64,000 nucleotides of DNA, from positions 5,999,943 to 6,063,942 of the forward strand of contig CM022672.1 of assembly GCA_012295275.1 (NCBI GenBank), written 5' to 3'. Source of the stretch: Chrysomallon squamiferum (taxonomy: Eukaryota > Mollusca > Gastropoda > Neomphalida > Peltospiridae). The notes below the pieces were generated by a model. That model saw nothing but the letters and a program-made list of their open reading frames with translations. It was not told the DNA's origin and did not search any database. The position numbers and the translations under genes were made by a program. This document shows, one piece after another, positions 47,696 through 60,986 of the stretch (positions are counted from its first letter, which is position 1; each line of letters starts with the position of its first letter).

Positions 47696-49186
47696 GTATA
47701 TGTGTGTTGTGTTGCATTCTCTCCTGGTCTGTTATGTTAATGTAACATTATTGGAAATATATTTTCTTTTTATTTTCAACACAGACAAATCAGTTTATGC
47801 CACAAGCTGATCCGCAGAATCTTGGATACTGGATGTATAGAGACATTGAGAAGATGGCAGAAACTGCAGAAACTGCTCCTGTTTTCCTGGACGCTGATAT
47901 AAGTATGTTTGTAAATCATTTAATCTTCTCTAAGACTTTGTAAACTGAAACCTGATAGATAAATAGATGGGAAAGTCATTTTTAATCATATTTTCCAAAG
48001 CTAATTATCAAACAACAAAAACATTTTATTTTTGAATGGTTCTTTCAAACGTGAATGTACAAGTTGTTGGTGTTTAGAGAAAAAAGACTTTTTAATTGAT
48101 GTTTCACTGACAAGATATTACCAGCGTTTATTGTATATGCAGATATATGTGACTGAAAAACAGCACAAGTCGTGATGAACAATTATTGGCAACAGGTTGT
48201 TTAGGAGAGTGAACAAGAAAACAAATATTAAATGTAATAACACAGTAAAAATAAATTTTCATATGATGAATGTTTTATTTATTGCTTTTGACTGGAACAA
48301 AAGTGCCTTTTTTGTGTGTGTATTTTTTCCATTTAATTAGTAAAAAATGGGACTTGATTCCTGCATAATCCATGCATAGATTAACATTAAATGGTTAATA
48401 AAATAATTTAACACTATTTTATATTGATTTAATTTTAAAAAAAATTAATTAAAATTGCAGAGAGTACAGTAGCAGGGGGTCCACAGGGAGGTCAGACCAG
48501 AGTAACTCTGAGAAATGATCACTTCTCATATATTTTGACTTGGTACGTAATCTCCTTTCTTATTTCTTCTTCTTTTGTCATCATCTTAATAAGTTGGGCA
48601 GTTAATTCATGCTTTGGTAACGCTGGATAATAAAATACAACAAAACATGGATGCTGATGCTTTATCTTTAAAACAATACCTCTTAAACTTTTTCAGTGTC
48701 AACCATTGAATCTCTGTCACAAACGTTTTATTAATTTGCAATTAACTATTCTCGTTTTTGGTATTTATTTCTTATTTCACAAAACAATTTGATTCACCAC
48801 CGTGTGAACCATTTATCAGTTTAAGAAATAACTAATTTTTGATGACATAATTTAATATATAGACTTAAAAAAATCATAACAATACTGACACTGATCTACT
48901 GTAGTGTTTTATCCATTTTTTTATATAAAATGACATCCCAGCAAAATGAAATATGTATCCATATATTCTCACAGACTTGTATCATTTTATTATCTTGTGA
49001 ATTATTGTTACCAAAGGTTGGTAATAAAAATTCAAATAATCACTTTAGTTATTCAATGTTTTAATATTTAATTTATTTTATTTTTTCAGGTTCAGTCTGT
49101 CAGCTGTTACTTTCTGGATGTGGTACAAGCGATACAGAATGCCCCCACCCCCAGACAGCGCCTTTGATTACTTGAGAAAGCCTTAG
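44201..49186 (+). CDS. SURF1: SURF1, cytochrome c oxidase assembly protein
   Basis: Nine coding exons: 44201-44206, 44910-45047, 45698-45819, 46445-46630, 46936-47008, 47470-47517, 47785-47902, 48461-48542, 49090-49186. All phases agree and give about 289 residues; human SURF1 is 300. Family hallmarks: an N-terminal mitochondrial targeting region rich in Arg/Ser and free of acid, a first membrane helix with [104 protein letters not shown], and a second helix [18 protein letters not shown]. It is an inner-membrane protein that helps assemble complex IV at the heme a insertion step. The first coding exon holds only ATG CTG. Exon 2 has two in-frame acceptors (44910 or 44922) differing by four codons. 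Confidence 0.96.
45992..46020. repeat. 12-base perfect inverted repeat
   Basis: AACAAATGAGTA at 45992-46003 pairs with TACTCATTTGTT at 46009-46020 around a five-base loop, in SURF1 intron 3. A diverged similar pair follows near 46060-46090. Confidence 0.85.
47514..47660. repeat. 75-base tandem duplication including a 5' splice site
   Basis: The first copy spans the exon-intron junction of the SURF1 exon ending at 47517; the second starts near 47589 and repeats AAAGTAAGTTT and the following sequence with few changes. Confidence 0.9.
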
Positions 49187-49378
49187 TCTTCTTAAGACAA
49201 ATGGCTGAGAGTTTTTTTCATAATATTAAAACTGTATTTGTGAACGTTTTTCAAAACTGGAAGAAATGCGAATGCTGTACGTGTATTTATGACAGATTAA
49301 TTTTATTTTTACTAAGAAGGAAAAAAGATGTATTACGTTTGAAATAGAAGAAGATAAACTGCTTTCGAAATATAAATT

Positions 49379-49384
49379 AATAAA
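49379..49384 (+). terminator. SURF1 polyadenylation signal AATAAA
   Basis: AATAAA about 190 bases past the SURF1 stop codon, followed by T/G-rich sequence. It is the most likely 3' end. Confidence 0.6.
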
Positions 49385-50877
49385 GTTCTTTTTTGCTTGC
49401 ATATTTCAGTAAGCTTAAATTGTGTGCATGTACACCTTTTTACTGGTTTTTTTAAATGTTTTTTTTTTTTTTCTTTTTTTTTTACAGTTTATGTGATGAG
49501 ACTAACCATTATATAATATCAAATAGTGGAATACTGAAGTATCACAGAAAGTTATAATAAGTGAATCTGTATATAAATTGACTAGTAATTAAAATTTATT
49601 AAAACTGGAAGTATAAGAAGCTTTATTTATCGTCTTTGTCTTTTTGTTTGTTATTTTTTTGAATTTGTGTTTTTGGAAGTGGTTTAATAAATTTGTTGCT
49701 ATAAAACAATTTTAATAATTTTGTAATTTTTATATATATATATAGGTACAAAAATAAGAAACTGGCATTTTTTGTACTTTATTTCAAGATATATTAAATT
49801 AATAAGAATTCTGACTGACATTTTACACCAGTTTTCTGTTTAAGTTTTCAAATCAGTTTTATGTTTAGAAAGTAATTTATATAATGGAGACATTGTCTTT
49901 CTGTGGTTATTTCCCTTGACAGTATACTTGTACCTCTAACACATTACAGTAATAAATAATTTTAGACTGAATAGTTTTTGTGATCCATGTTACCATTGTC
50001 ATTTTGATAATTTGTGCAGTATATTTTATTTTTCATTTTTTCAATCAGTTATAATAATACATTTCAATAAATAATCTTTATTATAATTTTATTATATTTA
50101 TTTTTATAATCAAGAAATTCAAACAACATTAAACAAAATTTTGAAAAAGTAAAATAATGTTATCAGTAAAAAAATTAAAATAGTAATATAAAATACTTAA
50201 AATCAGAATTGATTTTTTATAAATTTTCAAATGCTTATGAAATGTTTTTTTTTTTTTTCATGCAAATTATTAAAATTGAGTTCTGTGAAAGAAAACTGGT
50301 TGCCAGTACAAATTTTAAAATAGTTTATAAGTAATCATGCTATTTTTCATTAAAAACAAGTATTAGTTCATGAATAGGGTATGATCTCATGCCTTTCAAT
50401 AATATATATATAAAAAAAATTTGTTAACATAAACAAAATTAACTTTATTTTTCTTTTTTCTTTTTTTAAATTTGATTTGAAAGCCAAAAACCAACAAAAG
50501 TTTTATGGACTTTGTTGTCACTCCATTCAGACAAAAAACAAAATTTCTTTACTCTCTTTTTTTTTTTTTGGTTTATAATACTGAAGGGATTACAAGGCAA
50601 TTTGTTTTTCTTTTCTTCAAAATTTTATTTTACTTATTTAATTTTTTATTCTTTTTTTTTATTCTTAATTTCAGATAGATAAAAGAATAATTTAACAACA
50701 TACTGTAGAATTTATTTAACTCGGTTGTTTAATTTTCAATGACTAAAATCCTATATTACATGTTTAAATAGTTTAGTGTCTGCATTCAGCTTCACAATTT
50801 ATTTAATTGTTTATTACTAGTACTAATACCACTACTAATGTAAATTATTTTGACTATATGTATTTATTTATTTTTGT

Positions 50878-50943
50878 TAGTAGTAGTAGTAGCAGTAGTA
50901 GTAGTACTAATAGTAGTAGTAGTACTATTACTATTATTATTAA
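50878..50943. repeat. Imperfect (AGT)n trinucleotide repeat
   Basis: AGT units with AGC and ACT variants running into ATT units. Confidence 0.85.
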
Positions 50944-51983
50944 CGTAATATTTATGAAACGATTTTGTCGCGATAACGTATTGTTCAGCACCATCGGTTT
51001 GATTCAAATTTTATCCAAATCTAGACAACTAATAATTTTTTGTGTCCTAATGTATCTGTAATTTCAATAGTGTAACTGGTAAACAGTTCACGACGAAATC
51101 CAGCAGCGATCGGGGAATCTAACAAGAACCTAAAACTATTATTACAATAGCAATTATTAAATATTACATACATATTATTCAATTTAATTTTCTTCAACAC
51201 CTTCAGCACCGTTTATAAAGTGCAGTATCGGTTTTGAAATAGCGATGACGTTAGACACGCACGAATAACATTCGTGTGTATTACCCATGCTTTGTGTTCG
51301 TGCCCTTTTAATAGACTCTCCTGCTTTTATCAGATCTCCCGGTTTGAAAAGAAGTAATTATACTTTATCTATCTCGACAGCCGTATTCAAATACGCATTG
51401 GCCTATTTTAAATGCCTATCAGAACATACCTAAGCTGGTTTATGACGATATTCTTAATTAGTTGTTAGCAAATATCTTTATGTATGTGGGATATAACCTC
51501 ACTGACATTGCCATTAGAGCTGTAATGAAATAGACGAAAGAAAAACAAATTCTGTTTAACGGCGCACTTTTTGATATTGCACGGCATTATAATTACATCA
51601 TTATGTTTTAAAATCCGAAAATGAGAAAAGAACGGCTATTCTCCTTCAACAAGAGTCTTTTACAGGCATCTTCCTAAATGCAGGATTTTCATTAACAGTC
51701 GTGGGGCACCGCCTAAACTAGAGATAGACTAGTGTACAGAGCTATAACAAAGAATTAAAAAGGGTTGCTTAAAGTCTTTCACGTTTATACTATTCAAAAA
51801 TGTTCTTGCTATAAACATGTTTTTATTTATTTATTTACATTATTATTATTATTTTTTTATTTTATTTTTTTTATTAAATTATATAACAAAATTATTCGAA
51901 ATAACATGAGAATATATTCACCTATTTAAAATTGACAAACTGGTTCCTAAATTATTTCCCGTTCCGCCTTATTTCTTTATTTA

Positions 51984-52015
<32 letters not shown>

Positions 52016-52377
52016 AAATCCTTAGTATATGTTCGAAGTTCTTTAACGTGTGGAATTCATCAACTGAATAAAATAAACTTTTTTTTTTTTTTTTTCGTCT
52101 TCTCAAATATTGTCTCGATTAACAATTACCATATCGGCCACAAATGAAAGTAAAATAAAATGAAAAAAAGACGCAAACTCATACACACACATTCATGTCG
52201 CCAGCCAAATACAACAGGGCCATAAACACCGCGAATTAAAATAAAGTTAAATAAATAAACAAACAAACACATTAATTACCGTGGTTTTATGATATTCATT
52301 TCAGTAAGTGAACTTGGGATTTTGTGGTGACTTGGTATTTTACGAGTTTTAATAACTCGGATTTATTTCATTTCATT

Positions 52378-52414
52378 AATATATATATATATATAGATAG
52401 ATAGATAGATAGAT
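52378..52414. repeat. (TA)n(GATA)n repeat
   Basis: A short (TA)n run passes into five GATA units. Confidence 0.9.
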
Positions 52415-53075
52415 AATGATAATGCTGGTTGTACATTACTTCAAACTGTTCCCAGTGAAACCAGTGTTTTAAATATATCGCTATTGTGTGTAGACACCAT
52501 TTGCTATTGTGTGCAGAAACGTGTACTTTGTAAAAGAACGAAAACAGCCATAACATATATCGAACATCTCAAACACGACTTCTGAATATTTTCGTCTGAC
52601 GTCGCCCTGAATTGCTGATTATAAAAGGTATTGAATGGAAGTGTCAAGATCGAAATTAATGTGTCTTTAGCATTACCTGCACGAATTCATAAAAGCGTTC
52701 GCAATAGATATGGACTGTGTACATATTGATTTTTTTTCTTTCTTCATAGTATATCGGCACTCCCGAGAAGAAATTCAAAGTCAGCCTAGTTTGGTTTATC
52801 AGAACTGTTCTGTTCATGGAATGACTGTCGCCTGATGAAAGGATAGGTGGTAGGTAGCCAGAATGGTGAGGTTTGGTACAGTTCTCAATACTTAAAGTGT
52901 CTGCAAGGAATCTTTAGGAATAATTAAGCTTATTGTTGACACTGTCGTATTTTCAAACACCAGTTTGTTATTTTATACTTCCTCTGTTATGAATTATTTT
53001 TGTGTATATGCTCGAATTTTTATGTACGTGTTTTAATGTCATGATTTTGAACTGCCCAGTTTAGGAATCTGCTTA

Positions 53076-53076
<1 letters not shown>

Positions 53077-53118
<42 letters not shown>

Positions 53119-53139
53119 AGATAGATAGATAGATAGATA
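53077..53139. repeat. Palindromic (ATCT)n(AGAT)n array
   Basis: About ten ATCT units meet their own reverse complement, about six GATA units, at 53116-53119, giving a near-perfect palindrome of over 40 bases with no spacer. Confidence 0.93.
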
Positions 53140-54038
53140 TAAATATATATAATTCTTTTCCTGCTATCTCCTTTTTTCTGTTTTGTTGTTTTATTTTATT
53201 TGGGCTACTATTTTTAACGTTTGACATAGTTCTAGATAAAAGCCAGTTTGGAAAACACAGTACATAATGATAATGCAGTCATACCTACAAGTTTGTACTA
53301 TATCACATGATCTAAATTACAGTCATTTTAAACATAAATTCAGATCCGTTTTGTGCCCCTCTAGCATTTGTTGCCGATTGTATTTCATTATATTACCGTG
53401 GTTATAGATTTTAAGTCATACAGTACTGATAACAGCCCGTTTGCTTAAGTTCAAAATAAAGTACAGACCAGTGCCCGGCAAATTTGATTTCATGAATCGT
53501 CCATTTTCAAACACTGTCAAGTGGGAACGCTAACCAGTTCACGATGATTTAATGAAAAGCTTATTGCCCATCCGTCGCCCCCAAAATAGGGCGAAACCTC
53601 ATCGAAGTCAGTGAAACACACAAACTAGCGACTCTGCTGCTGTAGACTGTGATAGACAAGATAACTCACAACGCATCACATTAATTTTAAAACGCAACAT
53701 TTTGTGTTACGAAGAAACAAAAATAACCATACTTGTAAGTTTAGCCTACTTTTCTTCCAGTCTTGATCAATAACGAAGTATAACAACAATCTCACAGAAG
53801 AATACAGTTTTAAAAATACCTGTTTTCCTCGAGCCGTGACGTCATCGCGTACAAGATCATCGAGTATATTCTAATGCTGTTAGGAACAAAATGCAGTTTA
53901 TTGTATCAAGTCTAATACTGTTAAGGTATTAAATGACGGCATTTAATTGTTTCATGTCATAACAGTATTATTTTATTGTCATTCTTTGTTGTAATGATAG
54001 GCAATGACGAACTACTTTTTGGGGGGCCCTGAAGCAAT

Positions 54039-54063
54039 TATTATTATTATTATTATCATCATC

Positions 54064-54116
<53 letters not shown>

Positions 54117-54118
54117 CA

Positions 54119-54153
<35 letters not shown>
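54039..54153. repeat. (ATT)n-(ATC)n-(ATT)n trinucleotide array
   Basis: ATC/ACC units are flanked on both sides by ATT units. The Asn/Asp open frame on the minus strand is a reading of the repeat. Confidence 0.93.
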
Positions 54154-54471
54154 GACAATGTTCTTTTGAACTGTCTGTGAATTATTTATCTGCCTCTTTG
54201 ACTGCGTGTCTGTATATATCTTCTTACGTTTTAAGTAGCAGAAATATATCGTATAATATAATAATAATAGTTTATCAGAACACTCACCACACTTGCAAGA
54301 AACTTCACATTCCATTTGTCTTTCCCGTATCTGAACACACACCAATCCTTTATGTCTTCCTTGTTGAAGTATAATCGTAGCAACTAAGATTTTGTTGCTG
54401 TTGTTTGTTGTGGGTTTCTTTTACCTTATATAATTGTCGAACGGTAGCAAAATTGCAGGAAAAGCAGAAAG

Positions 54472-54670
54472 TAGTAATAGTGGTAGTAGTGATCGAAGTA
54501 GTAGTAGTGGTAATAGAAGAAGCTACAGCAGTTGTAATTATTGTTGTTACTGTTGTAGTAGTAGTAGTAGTAGTAGTAGTTGTTGTTGTTATTGTTGATA
54601 TAGTAATAGTAGTAGATGTAGTTCTAGTAGCAGAATCAGTAATGGTAATAGTGTTTCTATTATTAGTTCT
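54472..54670. repeat. Imperfect (AGT)n/(GTT)n trinucleotide region
   Basis: Degenerate AGT and GTT units; the poly-Val open frame is a repeat reading. Confidence 0.88.
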
Positions 54671-55079
54671 AATCTAATTCCGTGGTCTTTTTTGGTTAAA
54701 TGTATATATGCTGTAATATACAGCATTGAATTATCATATTTAAAAACCATCTCTTATACGTTTATCTTTCTACAGCCATACAGTTTCCAAAGAACTGTTT
54801 ACAATAGTTATTAGTTCTTATAAACCATTTTTTTTTTTTTTTTTTTTTTTTGTGCTAACTGTAAAGAAATTCAAAATCTTATTCTAAACAAAGAAGCAAA
54901 CGAATAACCAAATAACTAACTAAATACATGTATTCAAGAAGAATTTTAGTAGTAATATTGTTATGAAACAGGGTGATTGGACCGTGAAACGTCAGTGTGC
55001 AATAGACCGTAATTTAGTCTTTATATATACATACCTATATGCATTATTGGTAATTGTTTATTAACGCATACAATCACGG

Positions 55080-55117
55080 CTAAGCCTGAATATATACACG
55101 TATACAAACAGGCTTAG
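55080..55117. repeat. 9-base perfect stem with a 20-base loop
   Basis: CTAAGCCTG at 55080-55088 pairs with CAGGCTTAG at 55109-55117; the loop contains TACACGTATA. There is no flanking evidence of an RNA gene. Confidence 0.7.
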
Positions 55118-56414
55118 TTATTTGATATGTTTTACAACAGTGAAGTTTACGTTTCAAAATAGTATTGTCAGGCTACACAACAAACCAAATTATTCTCGTT
55201 CACCTTTTAGTTTTCATGTCAAAACCGGTCAGTTTGGTTGAGTAGTAAATGCTGTTATCATATAAGCACGTACCTTTAATAATAATTTTTGCTTTTTTAA
55301 ATAACGAAAATAATTTTTTTTTTTTTTAAATCCAGACAGTTTTCTAACCTGCCTGACATATCCAAAAAAGACTTCATCTTTATATTCGGGATTAAAATTT
55401 TTTAAAAAAAACCCCCAAATTTTAATATAATTCGGAATATTATTCTGGAAATCGAAAATGTTTACCTGATGAATATGGACGTACTTTCAAAGGAGGTTTC
55501 AGTTCTTTAACTTAGCGGTAAGTAAATAATTTCTTAAATTATATATCATGCGTAGATCCCATGCACGTATCGATTGCTGTGTTGTAATATTGATATCCCG
55601 ATAATACAGGAAATGATTTATAAAATATGTGCATGTATACAACATACCTTATATACTTAAGTGTTTCAAACGTCAGAAAAGAAAGGATATTAAATTATTT
55701 TGAGTCAATTATCACTTCAGTTACATAAATTTTAACAAAAAAACCCGAAAAAGTTAGAAAGAAAGAAACAATGAAAGAAAGAGAGAAAGAGACAGTAAGA
55801 ACAAAAAATAAAAATAAAAAATAAAAAATAAAATACAATAAAATATGTCCCTAACATATCTTTTTATATATTTGTTGTTGGTGTTGGTCTCCCTATCATT
55901 ATTATTTTAAATTACATCAGACAAACATTATAGTGAACAGTAAACGTTAAAGTCACTTTTAACGTTAACGGTAACTAAGGGCAACCATAAATAGGAAATT
56001 AAATTTTACACTCGATATTAAACCATTTGTTTAACCCTTCACTGTCGACGCAATATTTATTAGTTAATGTCACTACACCTATGTCTGTCATTGTATTTCA
56101 AGCCATAACATATTTTTCAGTCGTGTAGCATTACTGTCTTCTATTTAGAGAGGTCGTAGAAGGGTAGACAATTCAAACAGTAATGATCTTTGATTTGTGA
56201 GACGTTTTATGGTTCATTGTGTGCAAGTTAGGCCTTGACAAAGAAGTAGAACCGTTACAATAGGTCACCAGCAATATACTATTTTATTATCGTTAAAAGC
56301 CTAGAAAATGCCTTAGCTAAACCTGCAACTCTGTATTAGCCTGAAACCTAAAAACTTGTAATCAAAATAATATCAACTACAAAACAAAATGTTGAAAATA
56401 ATAATAATAATACT

Positions 56415-56415
<1 letters not shown>

Positions 56416-56482
<67 letters not shown>
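56416..56482. repeat. (CT)n microsatellite
   Basis: A CT dinucleotide tract of about 33 units. Confidence 0.97.
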
Positions 56483-56484
<2 letters not shown>

Positions 56485-56667
56485 AAAAATTGGCTACTGT
56501 GACACTAAAAACTGAAGTAACAGGCTGATAACATCCTAACAAATACTTATTTTCACTGTCTGTTTCTCCATTATTTATTTATTTATTTGGATATTTTTAA
56601 GACTTGCACTCATTTTATTATCGATAGTATTCAATGCTTATTTTACATTCTGCATATCTCATGTGAA

Positions 56668-56676
56668 AATAATAAC

Positions 56677-56726
<50 letters not shown>

Positions 56727-56757
56727 CAACAACAACAACAACAACAATAATAATAAA
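56668..56757. repeat. (AAT)n-(AAC)n-(AAT)n array
   Basis: AAT units flank a block of seven or eight AAC units. Poly-Asn and poly-Leu/Ile open frames are artefacts. Confidence 0.95.
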
Positions 56758-57164
56758 ACGAAAATATTCATGAGGTATAGAGGGAAGAAAGAGAAAGCAA
56801 ATACTGTTTTCACAACTGGATAGCAACACCTCTTTGTACAAATCAAGCAATCAATGTGGACAGATATATTTTATGGCTGTCGGTTGTCTTGAGCCTTGGC
56901 TCGTACTTGGCAACGAAGCGGTGTACTAGAAAGTGCGATAAACAAAATAAACTGTCAAACAAAGAGGTATTTATCGATAAAATTACTTCAGAGAAATGAC
57001 AAAACGCAAAGCTGCAGTCTTACGTGTATCGGTGTTAGAGAGAGCGCCTCACCTTGTTTTCGTTTTGTTTTGAGAAAGTGTAAGTTCATCAGAACGATTC
57101 TGGGGCTTTTCCTTTTTGAGAGATCCCGCAGAATTAGAAACAATTATAATTAGAATAAAATTAC

Positions 57165-57165
<1 letters not shown>

Positions 57166-57237
<72 letters not shown>

Positions 57238-57326
57238 AATAATAATAATAATAATTCAATTAATAAATAAATAAATATATAAATACAAAGATAAATAAAG
57301 AAAGAAATTAGCACAAAAAAAATAAA

Positions 57327-57356
<30 letters not shown>
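57166..57356. repeat. (AAT)n-(AAC)n-(AAT)n array with AAAT flank
   Basis: The same AAT/AAC/AAT pattern as at 56668, then AAAT-type sequence and another AAT run at 57326-57356. Confidence 0.95.
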
Positions 57357-57357
<1 letters not shown>

Positions 57358-57759
57358 GTAAAATATAATATTACACAAACCTATATGAACTCTAAACAAT
57401 ACACAATGAAACATATAGATATGTATGACACAAAACAGATTTACTTTCGTACCTGTCGTTTAGAAGACTATTGTATTTGCATAATAAAATAGAAAAATAA
57501 ATCTAAAATAATAAAAGGTTTATGCAGATCTTTTTCTTAAAAAACTAAAACGCTTTTGCACTTGGTACACTGTTCCTATCAGAAAAGTGATAATAAATGT
57601 TGACTTAAGCTAAAATATACGGTGTAGAATTCTGGCTTCTTATTTATTTTTTACTATTTTAATTATTATGATTATTTTTTTTTTTTTTTCATATGTTGTT
57701 ACATGTTGTCCCAGATATTATTATACAATTGTTAATACATTTTTAAATTACATAGGTAG

Positions 57760-57762
<3 letters not shown>

Positions 57763-57820
<58 letters not shown>
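57763..57820. repeat. (ATT)n microsatellite
   Basis: About 19 ATT units. Confidence 0.95.
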
Positions 57821-57823
<3 letters not shown>

Positions 57824-57894
57824 AAAGCTTAACATTAAACTATGACTAATCTATTAAACACATCACTTCGTCAACATGAACATAACAGCATCCA

Positions 57895-58960
57895 CTGCTG
57901 CTGCTGCTATTCCTATTCTTACTACTACTGCTACTACTACCTAAACTGCTGCTGCTACTCCTACTCCAATTAATGCTACTTTAACTGTTGCTCCTCCTTC
58001 TCCTACTACTACTACTAATACTATCTTAACTGCTGCTACTACTACTACTTTAACTGCTGCTCTTCCTTCTCCTACTACTACTACTACTACCCTAACTGCT
58101 GCTACTACTATTCCTCTTCCTCTTCTACTACTACCTTAACTGCTGCTGCTGCTATTACTACCTTAACTGCTGCTGCTACTACTACATTAACTGCTGCTGC
58201 TACTACTACTATCTTAACTGCTGCTGCTACTACTACATTAACTGCTGCTGCTACTACTACATTAACTGCTGCTGCTACTACTACTACCTTAACTGCTGCT
58301 GCTACTACTACTACCTTAACTGCTGCTGCTACTACTACTACCTTAACTGCTGCTGCTACAACTACTACCTTAACTGCTGCTGCTGCTACTACTACCTTAA
58401 CTGCTGCTGCTACTACTACATTAACTGCTGCTGCTACTACTACTACCTTAACTGCTGCTGCTACTACTACTACCTTAACTGCTGCTGCTACTACTACTAC
58501 CTTAACTGCTGCTGCTACTACTACTACCTTAACTGCTGCTGCTACTACTACTACCTTAACTCCTGCTGCTGCTACTACTACTACTGCTGCTGCCTACTAC
58601 CTTAACTGCTGCTGCTACTACTACTACCTTAACTGCTGCTGCTACTACTACTACCTTAACTGCTGCTGCTACTACTACTATCTTAACTGCTGCTGCTACT
58701 ACTACATTAACTGCTGCTACTTCTACTATTACTACTACTACCTTAACTGCTGCTGCTACTACTACTATCTTAACTGCTGCTAATGCTGTTATTACTACCA
58801 CCAGCATCAGTACCACTACTACTACTACTACAACTACTACTCTACGACAAAAACTACTACTACTACTGTTACTACTACTACTATTACTACTTAAATTACT
58901 GCTACTACTATTGTTATAACAACAACAACGTTTACTTCGACTTCTATTACTACTACTACT
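57895..58960. repeat. Higher-order CTG/CTA minisatellite, 24- and 27-base units
   Basis: More than 1 kb of units made of TTAA, three TGC-type triplets and three or four TAC-type triplets: CTTAACTGCTGCTGC then (TAC)4 makes 27 bases, the ATTAAC version with (TAC)3 makes 24. Units of both lengths are interspersed. Edges grade into degenerate CTA/CTG triplets up to about 59120. The minus-strand Val/Ala/Ser open frame is a repeat reading. Confidence 0.93.
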
Positions 58961-59766
58961 AATACACAACTACTGCAGTTACTGCTTCTGGTACTACTAC
59001 AATTCTTTTCTGCTGCCGTTACTGCTATTACTACTATTAACAATGTTAGTACTACTACTACTGCTGCTACTATCGTTACAACAACAGCAACTTATACTAC
59101 TGCTACTACTATTACTAGTAATTTTATTCCAGTTACATCTGCTACTGTTACCGCGGGATTTATGAAAGGGAAGAGCCCAATCATTTTAGTGAATTGAATT
59201 TTCTGAAAACATCATCATCATCATCATCACCACCACCATCATCAAATTATTATTTTAACTATTATTATTAGATCACTGCTTCCGTTAGTATTTTTCTAAA
59301 TATGTGACAACAAACAAATGAATGACTGACTAACTGAATGAATGAATGAATAAATAAATAAATAAATAAATGACATGACATGATATGGCATGACACGACG
59401 CTATACAACACAACATAAAATAAAATAAATAAATACAAAATAAAAGATTTGTGCACCATCACGTCAGCGCACGTAAACCGGAAAACGTAAAAACGGAAAT
59501 TGTAAAATATTTTACATCCGTTAAGCGCTCTTTTGTCATAGAAATACTTCTTCTTTTTATCCAGCTTTTATGCATTATATTCATATAAAACGCTCACTGA
59601 TCGTAATAATTTATTTAGATATTTTTACTGTTTTATCGTGATTTTTTCCAGCGTGCCTACCTTCAGAGTGTTCTGTCTTCTTGTTCTTTTTACAATCGCA
59701 CAGCTAACTGTGTACTGGTCATTATAAAATAGTTTTGCATTAAATATCACCATTTTAGCACTAATA

Positions 59767-59776
<10 letters not shown>

Positions 59777-59817
<41 letters not shown>

Positions 59818-59820
59818 GTA
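59777..59820. repeat. (AAT)n microsatellite
   Basis: AAT units with a degenerate GATAATGATA start. Confidence 0.92.
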
Positions 59821-60332
59821 ATATCGATTTTACATTATGTAGATCAAAAGTAACTTTATTGATTGGTTTCTACGCCGCTTTATTCGTAAGAAAAAATCGA
59901 AAAGAAATCTGCACGTAGAGATCCGCCCAGCATTACGTGTGCGGTTTTAGTCCCCGGCTGCTTCATTCAAGAAAACGAAAATAGCAATCGATTTAGGATT
60001 TGTCTTTGTTATGTAATAGCAAGATAAAGAGGTTATACAACAGTATCTGACAAGTAATACCTTTATCAAGCCTCGATATATAACTAATATTGATCTAACA
60101 TATGATATCTGTAGTTAGAAATATAAATGACATAAATCATATGTCCCTTCCTCCCTCTCTTTATGTGTATGTGGGTGTTTTTTGTTTGTTTATGTATTGT
60201 GAGATATTATATAGCGCAAACAGCTAAACGATGCTTTTAAAAAAGATGAAAATCAAAACTCTTTTGTTGTTATTGTTATTTACTAAGGATTATTCTTTTA
60301 AAAATTCCAATTTTATCACTAATTTTGGAATT

Positions 60333-60552
60333 ATTACAAAACACACACAAACTTAAATATATATTTATGCTTACAAAACACACGCAAACTTAAATATATA
60401 TTTGTGCTTACAAAACACACGCAAACTTAAATATATATTTATGCTTACAAAACACACGCAAACTTAAATATATATTTATGCTTACAAAACACACGCAAAC
60501 TTAAATATATATTTATGCTTACAAAACACACACAAACTTAAATATATATTTA
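60333..60552. repeat. 37-base minisatellite, six copies
   Basis: Units begin with CTTAC or TTTAC-like sequence at about 60333, 60370, 60407, 60444, 60481 and 60518. Each carries AAAACACACGCAAAC and TTAAATATATATTT; the first and last copies have ACACACAC in place of ACACACGC. Confidence 0.95.
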
Positions 60553-60946
60553 AATTTTTATGTTTTGTAACTAAGGTAAACTGTCGTCCAGTGATTCATT
60601 TTCAGGTATGAGTATTAATCAGTCAGACAAAGACTGAGTATCATTACTCACCAGGTGACTCCTTGTCGTTGCATTTTAGGTTCACAAAAATTTAATTTAA
60701 AACAAATTAATTATGAAATAGATTTTTAAAGATTACTAGGTGAGGAATGATACCTATCAATATTTTTATTGAAAGTATGACACAATGAAATGATTTCATA
60801 ATATTTTTTTTAAATGTATTTATTTATTTATTTATTTTTCATTTAAATGAAATGTATTTACTTAAAGACATTAAAATAAATATCCAAAGCAGCACCAATC
60901 AAAAAATTGATTAATATTTATATATTTTATATGTTATTAATAACAT

Positions 60947-60954
60947 TATGTGTA

Positions 60955-60986
<32 letters not shown>

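Noticed and set aside
51021-51209. 62-codon minus-strand frame with SPIAAGFRRELFTS
   Set aside because: It looked coding-like at first, but no domain, splice or duplicate support was found.
53450-53680. More GC-rich stretch that could be a SINE or gene fragment
   Set aside because: No tail, promoter boxes or open frame that I can support; a repeat-library search would be needed.
54405-54677. Poly-Val open frame, and similar Leu, Asn, Tyr, Arg-Glu frames elsewhere
   Set aside because: These are translations of simple repeats such as (GTA)n, (ATT)n, (AAT)n and (GA)n.
60333-60552. CRISPR-like regular spacing
   Set aside because: Units are contiguous 37-base repeats with no unique spacers, and the window is animal nuclear DNA.
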